From the NCBI GenBank assembly GCA_964030785.1, contig OZ034978.1:206001-270000 (forward strand): a stretch of 64,000 nt of DNA, given 5' to 3'. Position numbers and translations under genes: made by a program. This document shows positions 1 to 12,694 of this stretch, piece after piece. This DNA comes from Siderastrea siderea. Taxonomy: Eukaryota; Cnidaria; Anthozoa; Scleractinia; Rhizangiidae. The notes below the pieces were generated by a model. It worked only from the letters and a program-made list of their open reading frames with translations, searched no databases and was not told the DNA's origin. Each line of letters begins with the position of its first letter. Position 1 is the stretch's first letter.

Positions 1-613
1 TGGCAGGAATTCAGACGTCTTTGCTGAGAAGCTCAGCTGTTACCCACTCCTCTTTATTTTTGCGTCAGAGTGGGTGGCCCCTGTCGCATGCTATTCTTCC
101 ACTTTTGCAGTCACACTTTTTGCATTGGTGCAGCTACAGTGGCAGCACGTAATGGCATTCTGTATCATCTTATTCAAGCTATGGGATGTTGGACAAGCAA
201 TGCATACGTCCTTTACATAAGAACGCCATCCAATGCTTTGGCTGCCTTCTCATATAAGCTGGCTTAATTGTTTTTGTTATTCTGCGGAAAGGTTCTTGGT
301 GGGGATATCCTGTCGGTCCCTTTGTGATGCTAGTCTATTGCAAGGCTATGTTGGCTGTAACCATTGGTAAAGCTGGGACCTGGATCTACGACCTCCACAG
401 GCGAAAGACTGGCAAAGAGGTACCAGCCTGTTTTACCTCTTGCCCTTAACTTGCCTGCAGATGGCCTGCTCTTCAGTTTGGTTCTTTTATGCCTTGGCTT
501 TCAGCGCTTAAGGAACCTCAACTGCTGTAACAAATTGACATTAAATTGTTGGAAATGAAGTCTTAATTCCATTTCTTTCTTTTTTTTTACAAGTGGAAAG
601 AAAGTTTTAGTGT
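1..613. other. No gene recognised
   Basis: Short open frames here lack splice context or any motif I recognise. Nothing can be supported beyond ordinary non-coding or decayed repeat sequence. Confidence 0.4.
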
Positions 614-818
614 GCAAAAAAATGGATATGAATATCGCCTATTTTCGCTTTTTAAATTCCTGCATGCCGCCATTTTGAATTTTTATGACATCAAATGGTT
701 GCCCCATTGTTTCAAACAAACGAAAGTGGCAACCATTTGACGTCACAAAAATTGAAAATGGTGGGGCGTGGGAAATTTAAAAGTGAATTATAGGCGATAT
801 TCATATCCATTATTGTGC
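614..818. repeat. Palindromic MITE, ~90-bp arms
   Basis: The left arm (614-705) and the reverse complement of the right arm (725-818) match over about 90 bp with scattered differences. Both share the block ATGGATATGAATATCGCC near the tip and CAAATGGTTGCC at the centre, so the unit can fold into one long hairpin. No clear target duplication is visible. It is probably a non-autonomous DNA transposon (foldback MITE). Confidence 0.75.
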
Positions 819-1070
819 AAACCAAAACTCTCTTTACACTTATTAAAAAAAATGATTGGAATTTAGACCGTATTTCCACAATTTAACGGCAATATGACAG
901 CGGAGGTTCCCTTTAAGGTATGTCTTTTCCTTCAGTAGGGTGGCCAGTATAACTAGTGGTAGGTGCTTGGGAAGTTTGTTGGTTTGGGGACGGAGGTCCC
1001 ATGGCACCCTGTTCTCCAGGCACCTAGCACTTGGAGTATACCTGCAGCGTTTTTTCACCGTTTTTTTTTC

Positions 1071-1400
1071 TGTGGTGTTTTTGGTCGAGCTTGATGTTAC
1101 CTCGACTGGTTTGTTTAGCATCTGTGTGTGGTTTTTATTTCCTCTCTTGTTGTGTTGAGGTGAGTTCTGCTGTGTTGCGTTGCATTGCGTTGCGTCGTGT
1201 TGTAATCCATTATGTTGTGTTGCGTTGCGTTGTGTTTCAATCCGTTGTGTTGTGTCTGTCTTGTTGTGTTGTGATCCGTTGTGTAACTGTTGTGTTGTAT
1301 CTGTTGAGTTACGCTGTGATCCGTTGTGTTGCGTTGCCTTGTGCCGTGTTGTGTTTTTGACAAGTTCAGCATTTCTAGCATTCCATCTATGCTAAAGTTG
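1071..1400 (+). repeat. TGTTG-rich dispersed repeat, copy 1
   Basis: It starts with a block reading TTTTTGGTCGAGCTTGATG and runs into a degenerate TGTTG/GCGTTG pentamer-hexamer tract (1147-1360). The same order of blocks recurs inverted near 2990-3110 and directly at 12970-13080. It is non-coding; the open frames are products of the short period. Confidence 0.6.
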
Positions 1401-1430
1401 TACATTAGTAGACATACTCAACTAACCTCT

Positions 1431-1853
1431 CTCACTGGCAGACAATCTCTACACGAGAGAACTAGACAAACTCAACCACCCTTACCAAATAGATAAATTC
1501 AACATCTTTCACTTACTTTAAGACAGTACAAATCCCACTACACAACCAACTTGGCAAACTCCACAACCCTCACTCACTGGCAGACAAAATCTCCTCATCT
1601 CAACACAACTCGACAAACAAAACTACCCTTACCAAAAACTTAACAATCCTCACTTATTTTAAGACACTACGAACCCACAACACGACCAACTCGACAAAGT
1701 CGACTAACTGTCACGCGCTGAGGCAGACTAAAACTTCACACCTTGACGTAACTTGACGCAACTCCTTACCAAATAGGCAAACTCAATAATGCTCACTTTC
1801 TCTAAGACAGTAAGAACCACAACACTTGACATACTCAACAAACCGCACTCACT
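1431..1853. repeat. ~141-bp satellite, three degenerate units
   Basis: Three successive units (about 1431-1570, 1571-1711, 1712-1853) share, in the same order, CTCACTGGCAGAC-like, CTTACCAAA-like and CTTTAAGACAGTA-like blocks at a spacing of about 141 bp. The strand is strongly A+C biased. No coding potential. Confidence 0.65.
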
Positions 1854-2149
1854 CAAACACTCACCACTTGTTCAAGTCGTGAAAGTGGTGATTCAACTCG
1901 TACCAGTCGTACGAGTCGTAAAACAATGGTTACAAGTGGTTCAATTTGTTCAAGTCATGATATGGTATTTTTCAGTGAAATAAAATGAAGTCTTACTTGT
2001 CGTTGCATCTCATTAAGGCAGGGACCCACTCAACTCGCACGAGTTGTACAACTTGTTCACGTGGTGAAACTGCATCTCATTATGAAAGGCAGGGGCCCAG
2101 TCAACACGTACGAGTCATTCAACTCACTGGCAGACAAAATGTTCCGAAA

Positions 2150-3120
2150 GATCAAACTTTCAACACTGTAAACTCCATTGGCTTTACTAAAAAGGTAGAC
2201 CAATTTTTTGCAATTAGATTATACAGTATTTGTTAAGGTTTTGGGTAAAAGGGCGCCTTGTTAAAGCTCGCAGTATACTTCAGAGGGGCTCAGTGTCACC
2301 TTGATCTTCACATCCAGTTTTCGGTTGAAGAATGTTCTGAAAAATATTTCGTATACCTTTTCCCATACACGAGGTGCTCCTAGAACATTAACAGAAAGGA
2401 ATCAAATGATTTTCTCAAAGGGACACCAAACCATAGCCAGTTTCTGGCAATTTTGCCAAGAAACTAAGCAAAACTTTAGCCTAATGTTTTCAAGTTGCAA
2501 TCCGTTTTCATCAGAGCGATCTGCTGCTAGTTATAGTTTCACTGAAGTTTCAGAGAACTGTTAGAGTAATTTTAAACTACACTCAACCAGTATTTTGGGG
2601 TTTCCTCTGGTTGCAATATCTCTTTTAGCTTTTTATAGCAATCCCAAAAATTGGTGACAGTGCCCCTTTAAGGTAAGCGGTTATTTTTAGCATATGAAAT
2701 GGTCACCAAAATGCGCTCGTTAGTGAAAGAGATGAAATTTTGGCTAACTTAACCAGGGCAACTGAAGGTACATAAAAATTAGTCATGATTACAAAACCTC
2801 CACGGAGAAAACGATATTTGCCTGTGGAGAATAAACAGTGGAAGTTTTGCTTATTAAGTCGTTGAGATCGTCGAGCTGGTTTAACCATTGTACATCCGTC
2901 TAGTTGTTGCGTTGAGTCGTCCAATGAAGGAACAGGAAAACTGAGAAATTTTAAGCCAACAAACTAGAGTAGCAAGTAAGAGACAAATCACAACACAACA
3001 TCACATCACAACAACACAACACAACACAACACGAAGCAGACAACAAAACGCAACACAACGCAATGCAACACAACCAGTGCAGGTAACGTCGAGCTCGACC
3101 AAAAACCCCCACGAATAAAA
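2150..3120 (-). repeat. TGTTG-rich dispersed repeat, copy 2 (inverted, longest)
   Basis: Reversed, this matches 12960-13510 block by block: the TTTTTGGTCGAGCT start, the TGTTG tract, CTAGTTTGTTGGCTTAAA, GACTCAACGCAACAACTAGAC, AACGAGCGCATTTTGGTGACC, and a tail containing GAACATTCTTCAACCGAAAA. It is a mobile-element-like family of roughly 1 kb with no recognised protein. Confidence 0.7.
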
Positions 3121-3957
3121 TTGGTAAAAAAACGCTGTACATTTGACTTGGAGAGATTGGGTCTTGGGGGTTACCGCCCGCAGTTTGCCATGGCCAAGAT
3201 TACCTCCCTGCCCACCTTGTATGGCACAGGTTCCCCTCGTTCCCCAGGTTCCCCAGGTTCCCCAGGTTCCACAATCTCCCAGGCAACAGTTCCCAGGGCT
3301 CAAAATAATTTTTGGATACTGACTGGTCATGTTGACCGGCCAAATCAATTTTTGCTCGGTCATGTCTCGTTTTTGACCGGTCAAAATTTTAAGTATTTAC
3401 TTTGAAGCAATAGCCTATTCTGCCAAAAATTTCGCCTCATAAGCTAAAACACTCCTTGTTAAAGAGTATAAGCTTAAATTTTTTGATCGCTAAAAGTGTC
3501 ATTTTATTATCTTTGCTTTTTGAATTTCCATTTCTTCTGCGTTCTACTCTACATAAAACAAAATGCTCAGTAGCCGTAACGTTATGTTACTCTGCATAGT
3601 TTTACATTTAGTTAACGACTTACGGGTGGAGGCGATCTTGGTTGTAAGCACTTTACTGGTCTTTACTACCAAACACTAAATAGTAATAGGACATACACGT
3701 ATGCCCATGCTACAAGTGAGATAACTTTGCCTTTCCTCGGCATGTAGGAAGAAAGGAAACGCCAACGGCTTCATGTCAACTGTGTCCAGAAAAAAAGATT
3801 CACGTCCTTGACTTTTAGATATCTTTCCTGTATCATGCGATACCAATATCCCATTTCAAGCTAGGGGATTACCAAAATAACCGCCGAGAAGAGATTTCAC
3901 ATTTGTCCACAATGCTTAGCAACCAGGCCTTTCAGTAAGGGTGTGCCGGAAGTTTGA
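3121..3957. other. Non-coding; short CCCAGGTTC tandem
   Basis: Holds about four copies of a 9-bp CCCAGGTTC-type unit near 3240-3271. A CAGGGCTCAAAATAA block near 3295 resembles the terminus of the hAT-like element at 58843. No gene seen. Confidence 0.45.
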
Positions 3958-3960
3958 ACT

Positions 3961-4353
3961 TTGAAGATTGGGTGCTTGCGCTATTTGGATTTGAGTCACT
4001 GCAAAGTTATGGACTCATTGTTCATCGAGCTTCCTGTAAGACGCCCTCTTCTAAAAGTTCTCTTTCTTCAAGACTGCCAAGAGATTAGCGAGAAAGCCTA
4101 CGTCACTTCGCATTTCAAAAATCATGGATCTCTCCAAGTTTTCAACGTCGCCTACAAGAGAGAAGCCCGTTCTATGCGGTGCCTGATTGAACTGCTGAAA
4201 TATACTTACGGCAAAGTACTTTTAATCATAGATATCCGCGGAAGTAGCCTTACACAAGAAGACTTCGATAGAATTGGTGAGAAACACTTGAATGCCATGG
4301 CTAGAATAAAAGATATCGAGAGTTATCGTTCCAAATTTTCCTTGTGGCTTTGA
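3961..4353 (+). CDS. Leucine-rich-repeat protein fragment
   Basis: An open frame of about 130 codons ends in TGA at 4353 and has no ATG at its left end (3961 is TTG, with an in-frame TGA just upstream). It is therefore a terminal exon or a truncated copy. Residues 5-12 read CLRYLDLS and residues 30-40 read LLKVLFLQDCQ, both typical LRR strand segments as in F-box/LRR or AMN1-like proteins. The second half has SLQVFNVAY and VLLIIDIRGSSLTQEDFD, fitting further irregular LRRs. Codon use looks like host coding DNA. No neighbouring exon was found, so it could be a retrocopy fragment. Confidence 0.4.
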   Translation: MKIGCLRYLDLSHCKVMDSLFIELPVRRPLLKVLFLQDCQEISEKAYVTSHFKNHGSLQVFNVAYKREARSMRCLIELLKYTYGKVLLIIDIRGSSLTQEDFDRIGEKHLNAMARIKDIESYRSKFSLWL

Positions 4354-5006
4354 TTTGCACTACAAATATTTAGATTCCGGTCACACAAGGCCTCCATTTC
4401 TCAAAAAAAGAGGTCTTGGTTTATTTCACTTTTTTCGGCTCAAGTTAAGAATTCTACAAAAACTGTTCAAAATATTAAGAAACGCCAAGTACTTGTGTTT
4501 CAATGCATTAAACGACCACTGTCCTATGGTGGACACGATAAGCTTCATCAGCTGACTGCCAGATGACTACAGTATAATGGCTCTTCAAGAAAGTTTCCCA
4601 TACTATGCTAAGACCTAGAATGGCCAAAAATCTCAATGCTTTACAATATATAATATAAGGAATATAAACAACGGCAGACAAAAGATAACTTCTTTTATTT
4701 CTCCAATGAAGCGAACAATAAAATCAATCGACCGATGCTTGAGAATTCGCGAGTATCAAATTCTGGAGTTTTTAATTTTATAGGTGTTTTGTCTAAATTA
4801 CCAAAGCTTAAAACATTAGTTTTTCGAATAGCTGGACAGCGATTTATCCGTTGGATAAGAGTTATCCGCTCTTTGAGCAACTTGTGCCTGAACTGTAATC
4901 ACTGTATAAGCATTATTTCGCGCATATTTTGAACTCCCGCCAATAAGGTGAGAATAACAACTTTGAACAGTTTGTTTACAAGATTATAAGCTGAAATCTC
5001 CTGACA
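4354..5006. other. Unassigned, with transposon-end-like block
   Basis: The block around 4845-4890 (GATTTATCCGTTGGATAAGAG followed by TTATCCGCTCTTTGAGCAA, positions given as two blocks) resembles termini of common cnidarian MITEs, but no matching second end was located. No gene supported. Confidence 0.35.
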
Positions 5007-5017
5007 TCAGTTCTTAC

Positions 5018-5141
5018 ATCGTACAGTAAAAAAAAATTCTTCATTTGCCGAATGAAATGAATTCTCTGATGCTTCGGAAGCTAAAGACTGTTCCGAATCG
5101 TAGAAATACTCTTCAGAGGTTTCGCAGTCGACGGTAGGCAT
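5018..5141 (-). CDS. Candidate acidic first exon, 41 codons
   Basis: On the minus strand an ATG at 5141 opens a frame rich in Ser, Glu and Asp (starts MPTVDCETSEEYFYDSE) and reaches a good donor, T|GTAAGA, at 5017/5018. Read through the donor it stops at 5007. A perfect TGACGTCA lies about 40 bp upstream. Composition and donor suggest the first exon of a gene, perhaps a mobile multicopy one. The downstream exon was not found and the protein is not recognised. It sits downstream of the last visible ABC exon on the same strand, so it would be a separate gene. Confidence 0.3.
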
Positions 5142-5182
5142 CTTGAGTCAAAACACAAGGAAATGTGACTGAGGTGAGCCTC

Positions 5183-5190
5183 TGACGTCA
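5183..5190. promoter_or_regulatory. CRE-like palindrome TGACGTCA
   Basis: A perfect 8-bp CREB/ATF-type site lies about 42 bp upstream of the candidate ATG at 5141 (minus strand). Single sites of this size arise by chance, so function is inference only. Confidence 0.2.
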
Positions 5191-5853
5191 CAAGCTATTA
5201 AATTGCGCAATCACCCAGGAACGACCAGGAACACATTTTCAGTAATGGCGGACACATTTTACGCAACTTTGGAGCTAAAAAATATTAGGATGGAGGGTTT
5301 CTTGTTCAGTTTTCTGGAAAAATATAGGCACAACGCGATATTCTGCGACAGAATTTGGGCTAAATAAACCTACGAATTTTGGTCTCAGTAGCCTCAAAAA
5401 TAAAAGTAATGAAATAACAAGCAAATCGAGCACATGCACGCTTCCAGTGAAATGCCTAAAATCAGATTGTAAAAATGAATTAATCAGAATATTTGAAAAT
5501 TGAATAATGAAAAATTCTTAAAATTTGGATATATCATGCAGAGTCGTGTTTTCTTCCAATAAATGGAATAAAAAAGAGGGGTCACCAAGTTCATTTTGGA
5601 GAAAATGACAACTCATTTCTCTCAACAGCTCAGTTTTCATAGAAAACCTACCAAGTTTCCAACATGCGCGCGCATGTGCGTGCGCTAATCACGCAAAAAT
5701 TGATGCGCAGAAAGGATGCGCAATGCAGTTGAATGGAATCACCTTAAACGCCTAACATGCCTAACCAACTAAGGTAATAATATTAAGCCTGAATACACAC
5801 AAGGACTTAACATATTTTGCAATAACTAATGGTGACACAAACTCAGACCATAC

Positions 5854-6042
5854 CTGAGGCTAAAGCTAATTTTGCTCCAACTTTGTAACTCTTGTCAATG
5901 TCTGTTTTATAATTGTTCATGGATTTATGTTCTTGAGAGAATGACCGCACGGTTCGTATGTTTCCAATTGACTCCTCAGCAGTTGATGATGCTGCTGCCA
6001 GTTCATCTTGAAATTTCTTTCGCAAGCCCTGCACAAATTTTC
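5854..6042 (-). CDS. ABC transporter exon 7
   Basis: Acceptor TTTGTAG|GA and donor CAG|GTATGG, 189 nt, phase 1 to 1. Encodes GKFVQGLRKKFQDELAAAS, TAEESIGNIRTVRSF and KLALASG, the intracellular loop before the fifth core helix. The next exon lies outside the window. Confidence 0.9.
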
Positions 6043-9000
6043 CTACAAATGAAGAACACAATGAATGAACTGAGTTTTCATGAGCAGTGCAAATTCGAGA
6101 CATGATAGCGGTTACCATCTACCCAGTCAATAATTCAATCTCTTCAATCTCATTGTCAACCTTTAGTGTTTAATGAAGGGAAAAACTACAATCATGCTTA
6201 TTTGAAAGCTGGCCCTTGAAAATCAAACAAGGGTAGTGTTTTCTGATTTGTTAGATCTATTCAAGAGATAATCTAGCTCTATATTAGGCAAATTAGAAGA
6301 CTTGTAGCATCATTAAGTGGACACAGCATGGACACAAAATTTGCAATGCATTTAATCGATGAGTTGCAGAGACCCTTGTTTAAAAATCCTAGCCTGGTAA
6401 CTTATCATTTGTTCCACGAGAAAGGTTAGCAAGATTTTTTGAGTCACAACCATATTTGGCAGGTTCCGTGACTTGTACAGAGAAAAACCTAAAACTCAAA
6501 CAGCACCCAGTTTTGAAAACAGTACCAATATTTAACCATCAACACGATGCAAAATGTGACCCATTGATTTCTTGAAATTTGCATTTTTTTTAGAATTTAT
6601 GACATCATAAGTACATAAATTTATACATTTTGTTCTGTAGTTTTCCTATTCTTTGTAACAACAGCAATCGCTTAAGTCATATTTATATAGAAGGTTGGGT
6701 TCTCTCCCATTTGTGAAAAAAAAAATTGGAACTCTACCTCCTTTCCCTTGAGTTTTAGGGATTTTTCTTTTTAATAATTGGTTGGGGCTATGCATGTGCA
6801 ATGTGAAGTTTTAAAATTCAAAATGTTCTTCTCTGCATTTCACCAAATGAATCTGGTTGCACAAAATGTTGCAAAGCAGCCTATGACAGAATCTGTAATC
6901 TGTAATTAAGGGACACCCCCCCCCCCCCTTAAATGCTGAGTTCTCAAGACAGTTAAAATTTGTTGAGGCACCATTCTACAGCCCTTTATTAACAAGCAAC
7001 ATGCTTGCATCAAACCTTTGACACAAACTATAAAGGGAACCTACAGCTTTTGCAAGGGAACCTGGCAAGTCACATGACCATACTCACGTGTCCCCTGAGA
7101 ATGTGTTCTCTTGTAAACAAACTGATAAAGTTGCTATGAAGTTCTGTATTTTTTAACTCAATACAAATGGCACAACACAAGTAAGAGAACTCCTGTTAGC
7201 ATTTTGCATTGTGTAGTTGAGATATTCAGAGATCAAATAAAAATGGACACACCATACTGTTGAGCTCCTATTCCCACAATCGGTACAACAGAGATGAGGA
7301 CAGCTGTCAGTTTGGGGCTGAGCGTGAACATAAACACAAGAGAACCAATAATCTGAAAGATGTACCGCAGCAACATGGAGACATTGACCTAGGGACAACA
7401 TAAACAAACATAAGACAAGCACAAGAAAAGGATGCTAATGAGGCCATGCTTTTAAGAAACCTCCACATTTAAATTACTTCACAACATATATTTATGATAA
7501 AGAAACAACCAACTTCTCTGAATGTGACAAGCAAATCTATAGGAGGATGAAATCCTCAAACACGAGACACAAATGTGACATATATTGACTTTGCACAAGT
7601 TGCACGTTGCACAATGTTTCACAAGGTTGATGAGGTAAGCAAATTAAAAGGTGAGGTCACACAGGAGCCAAGGAGGCCCACATGGCCAGAGCTTGAAAAA
7701 TTTCTGTAATATGAAGCAAATGGGAGTATTGCTACTCCCCCCTGGATGGGATGCTTGTTCTTGACAGGGTTACCCCCAGCAGTATGTTGCCGGCACCCAT
7801 TTATACACCTGGGTGGAGAGAGACAATGTGGGGTAAAGTTTTTTGTCTAAGGAATGGCAGGGACTGGGCCTCAAACCACCAACCACCTACAGATATGAAG
7901 TTCAACACACTAACCACTACACCACTCTGCCCCATTAAATGTCTTTAAAAGGTTCTCAATTTGCTCTTAAGTTACTTTTATATTTTTTCTCGTAAATAAT
8001 CACTTCTAGAGGGTCCTTACTTCTGGTGAATTCACTTCAATCTGGTGAATCTTTATGGCAGAAAAATCTAGCATGCAAAATCCAATGTGGGGGAATGAGC
8101 AATTTCTGGAACCACACATTTGCTTCCAAAATCTAACAAATTGAGTTGTTGTAAACAGTGACATGTATACGAGGTCTAGTGTGCTAGGATTAACTAAGAA
8201 TTCAAAAGACACTTAACTGTTAATGCATTTTGAATAACTTGAGTATCTGATGACAGTCTGTTAATGAGCTCTCCAGTGCTAAGAAAGATACATGCAACAT
8301 ATGATGAAACAATATCAGACACAAAACACTGGGACAATACCTAATTAATTACAGGAAATTAATACCTCATGAAGGCAATACCAAAATTAATTTTTAATTC
8401 TGTACCATTACAGTGGAGCATTAATTTAAGGTCATTCCCCTGTATTGTACTACACATTCTTACTGCACACAATTTGTTGCGTCATTAGCGTGTGCTCACA
8501 GCACGTGCATGTCCAGGGCCTGATAGGTTTCCTATGAGGCTAAGCCCACCAGGGAAAAAGAAAAGTTATTTACCCTTAAACAGGCATGGGGCCTATCTTT
8601 TTTCCATGTAATTTTCACCTACCAATCATCCTTTTTTGGTTCAAAGAGTTAGAAAAAACCATGTTCGAAAACAAATTTATTACTAGGAATGCATTGCTGA
8701 CACAGAGATAAAATCACGACCTTGACAACACGCACGCAAGGAAGGTTTTACGTCAATTTCGTCTGATGCTACGAGCATCTGTCATAAAACATCTATTAAA
8801 TTGTTCCTTAGCTTGTTATCAAAATAATATTATCAAGTACATTGTTTCAAGATTTAATTTAGTTATGTGCTTCCTGTTCCTACAGAAAGTAGCATAAACT
8901 GATCAAATAAGTGCCGACTTTCTTCAAGAGGCGTGGCTATCCTGATTCTGTTGTCAACACGGCTCAACACCGTGCTCCTCAACACCGTGCTTGACAGATT

Positions 9001-12000
9001 GATCGACAGTCAGCCCTGCAAACGTCACAGAAGGAAAAGCACGAGAAAATTCCATTTACACTCACTTACCATCCACTGATAACCTCGCTGCCGAAAACAT
9101 CATTTTAAAGAACTTTAAGTTACTCCAAAATGACAATGAAATGGGAAGAATCTTTTCACAGCCTCCATTGATTTCATTCAAATACGACAAAAACATAGGG
9201 AACTCTTTAGTTAGAAGTGTACTTAAATCTGATGACCAACTGGGTACTTTTCAATGCGCGCAAACGATGCAACACTTGTCCTTTCATTCACAATTAATCA
9301 CTGATCGCTTCACATGCATCTCCGCAAATGTTATCTATTGCATTACATGCACTTTATGCAAAAAGATGGCCATTGACAAAAGCTGGATCGGACCGGACCG
9401 GATCGGATCGGATCGGACTGACAAAACCTGGATCGGATCGGACCGGACTCACAAAACCTGGATCGGGTCGCAGTCTATTAAACAAACCCATATGTCCTTA
9501 TTGAAAGTAGGCGCATTTCAAACTCCCATTAAAAAATGGTCAAGTGGTATCTCTGGATCAAGATGACGAAGAGAGATCAAGAAAGTGATTGCCATTGCAC
9601 TGTTTTTGCTTTTTCCTTCTCCATTCTGTGTTTAAGACTGACTGTTTATTGTTATGCATTTAAACTACTTCATTAAACGATCACGTTTTTCTAGAGAGAG
9701 AGAGAGATCCAAGCGGAAAGACAAAGAGGAATAGAGCCTAAAGTAACAATGATCGCATCTTTGCCGTCCTTTACTTGAAATTTTAGCTATTAATGAATCG
9801 ACCTGTAAACTATCTGTCGGTAAGGTTTTCCTTATATCTCGAAGAAATTGAAGAAATTGGTCATATGACCGAACGATTTACGCCCTTCCACAAATCAGTG
9901 ACAAAAATTAGATTAGTAAGGACAAAAAATTTCAGTTTGAGACCCTGTTTTGTCATATAACAACTAATGAAATGTTGCATTTGAACTGTGTCTTTCGTTT
10001 ACGGTAAATCACATTTTTGAAATGAAACAGAAAAAGGCAAAATCATTCTTTTATACAATGTGGATTAATAGTACAGTTGTGTTCACTGTAATGCCTTTGA
10101 AACTTTTTGCATGCAAAAGCTTGCAAAGCTAACATAATTTGATTAGACACTTTGATTGTGAGTATGGAAATGAAACTATAATCAGGGCCATAGCCAGACT
10201 TTCAGAACAGACGAGGCAAGTGTCACGAGCGCCAAAGGCGCGAGCTTCTAGTAGGTTCTGGGGCCGGCATGCTCCCCCGGAAAATTTTTAAATCTACTCC
10301 CTCTGAAATGCTCTTTTCAGCATTTTTTCGTCAAATTTTTCTTCAAAATTCAATATCGTGCAAGTGAAAAACGGCAGATTTTTTATTGCTTTCAACATTT
10401 TTTTATACTCACTATTAGGGCGTCTAATACAGGCACCAAGTAGATGGCTATCTCGAATTTCGCATCGCTCTTATACATCCCCATCCCCGGCTTCCTGCTC
10501 CCTCGCTAGCAATGGCTGGTAACTCATGCAAAACCCTTACTGCTTCAAGATTATCAAACTCAGTTGCAGCTGCGAACTTTAGAACTTCACTGTGGCCTGA
10601 GAGAAAACGCCACATCACTAGTAACCAGCATGGATGTTCTAGAGAAAGGCCTTTTACAGAAACCGCGCCCGGTGAAAAACTTTTGATCCACCCAAACGGC
10701 CCTTTTTGTAGCCATCACAAAAGTGAAAGTCCTGACCAGCGCCGGCTTTGTAACCTTTTATTTTAAATATGAACTGATGTTTTATGCAGACCCTGTCCAT
10801 GTCGAATTGTATTCCTTCCAAGACAGAATGCCGAGGCGAAATTTTGCTCCAGTTAATGACTTTTTTACGCAATGTATGTCAAAAAGTGTGCGAAGCCGGT
10901 AGCTTAAGAAAACGTGGGCATTAATTCTCTAAAAGTTTTGACTTTTATAACCCATGATTCTTTGGATCAGCTGCCTGTAGACGTAGCAATGTGCATGGGA
11001 TAGGGGTCACACAGCCTGTGCATGTCACTCTTATGTCCCGCATGAAACTGATAGCTGGAATGCAAACCACTTGCAAATGCTTTTAAGCGATTAATTTTCC
11101 AACAGTTTTATTTTGGCATAAAACCTAGACGAGGCAAGTGCCTCGTCTTGCCTCATGCTAGCTACGGCCCAGCTGATAATGCTTCTGAATGAACACGGCT
11201 GTCACTTGAAAAGAAACTTCAAGTATACTGTCATTACTTGAAAGGGATTTTCCAGAAAACCTGGAACAAAATCAATAATCAAACCTACATTAATGTTAGA
11301 AAGCAAACGGATTGCAAATTGTTTTCTTATACAGTGATAGCTTGCATTGTTCAATAGGTCTAAGGTACTGGTAATTACTATTCTATACTTATTACCTTAG
11401 TAGGGCACGTTTTTTTTCAGTTTTGATAAGGTGAAATAAAACCTTTTGCTCAAACTTGACACAATTTTCGTCATGCGGGCTTAAAGCAAACACTAAACCA
11501 TTGTGTGAATCAGGCTATCGTAATTGTCAGCACAGATCTCATATTCCACCATTCCAGAATCTGGACAAAAAACGAAAGCAGGTATCCTTGTGATACCGCC
11601 ATTCTAGGAGCTTTAAGTTCCGTTTTATTACCCTCTGTGAGGTAGCTATGGTTACATCCTAAAAACCTTGCAATCATATGTACATGGTTCAAGTTCCAAG
11701 TAAAGAATGAGAAAGACGCGAGTTATCTTGATATCGTTGTTACTTTATGGTCAATTTGGTACTGACTTAATTGTACATACTCTGGCACACGCTATTGAAG
11801 TTCCCTCTTCATAATGCAGTAGTTGAAGTGATGAAGCAGTTCACAGAATGTAAAACCATAACAATAAACAAAAAGTCTTCACGACAGAATGCAGAAGAAA
11901 AAGCAAAAACAGTGCAATGGCAATCACTTTCTTGATCTCTCTTCGTCATCTTTAATGGAAATTTGAAATGCATCTACTTTCAATGAGTGGATATGAGTTT

Positions 12001-12663
12001 CTTTAATAGAATTCGACCCGATCCAGGTTTTGTGAGTCCGGTCCGATCCGATCCAGGTTTTGTGAGTCCAGTCCGATCCGATCCGATCCAGGTCTTGTCT
12101 GTCCGGTCCGATCCGATCCAGATTTTGTCAGTCCGATCCGATCCAATCCGGTCCGGTCCGGTCCGGTCCGATCCCGGTTTTGTCAATGGCCCAAAAAGAT
12201 ATACATTGGTGAAACAGGGAGGAGACTAGGTGACCGTTTCCCCGAACACCTACGAGACGTTGAAAGAAATGACAAAGACGCATCCAAACCAGTCGCCCGA
12301 CATTTCAATCTCCCTAATCATTCTAGCCTAACGATCTGCAGCCTGTCCCTACACCAAGGTAACACGGAAGGCCGTAAAAATCTAGAACAAAAATTCCTTT
12401 TTCAAATCGGCACACTTAATCCCCACAGTATCAACGAACCCTTTTCATTCAACCAATTTATTCTTGTTTTTCATGTTGCCATGTTTCTACGAATAGTGTA
12501 GCTTCACCACTCTCCATATAAATGAAGCGCAACCCACAATTCCTTGATTCGCTCTGACAAAGGACTAACGCTCGAAACGTCAGCTTTCAATCTCTTTACG
12601 GTGGGCAATCTACCTTATCAACTCAGTTGATAAATCCAAAATTTTGTGTTTTACGTCCCCACT

Positions 12664-12694
<31 letters not shown>

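Larger units (their letters stand above)
9368..12191. mobile_element. Foldback transposon with tandem-repeat TIRs, 9-bp TSD
   Basis: The 2824-bp insertion is flanked by the perfect 9-bp direct repeat CAAAAAGAT (9359-9367 and 12192-12200). Both ends begin GGCCATTGACAAAA reading inward. The arms continue with tandem units of about 25-30 bp built from GGATCGGACCGGACTGACAAAACCT-like sequence (given as a consensus), then a unique stretch to about 9660 and from about 11862. There is no transposase ORF, so it is non-autonomous. The 9-bp duplication with tandem-repeat arms fits FB/Mutator-type foldback elements. Confidence 0.88.
8912..12650 (+). mobile_element. Penelope-like element fragment, split by a foldback insertion
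   Basis: The C-terminal part of a Penelope-like ORF runs from about 8912 (FKRRGYPDSVVNTA readable) to 9367. It resumes at 12192 with YIGETGRRLGDRF, the GIY-YIG endonuclease motif, after 2.8 kb of inserted DNA. A terminal region with a hammerhead-like core follows the stop at 12501. The element lacks its RT domain here and is dead. Confidence 0.8.

Noticed and set aside
1031..1405. Cys/Val-rich and Asn/Thr/Gln-rich frames
   Set aside because: Translation of the TGTTG-type degenerate tract on either strand.
11980..12229. Arg/Asp/Pro repeat proteins on both strands
   Set aside because: Readthrough of GGATCGGAC tandem units in the small foldback arm.
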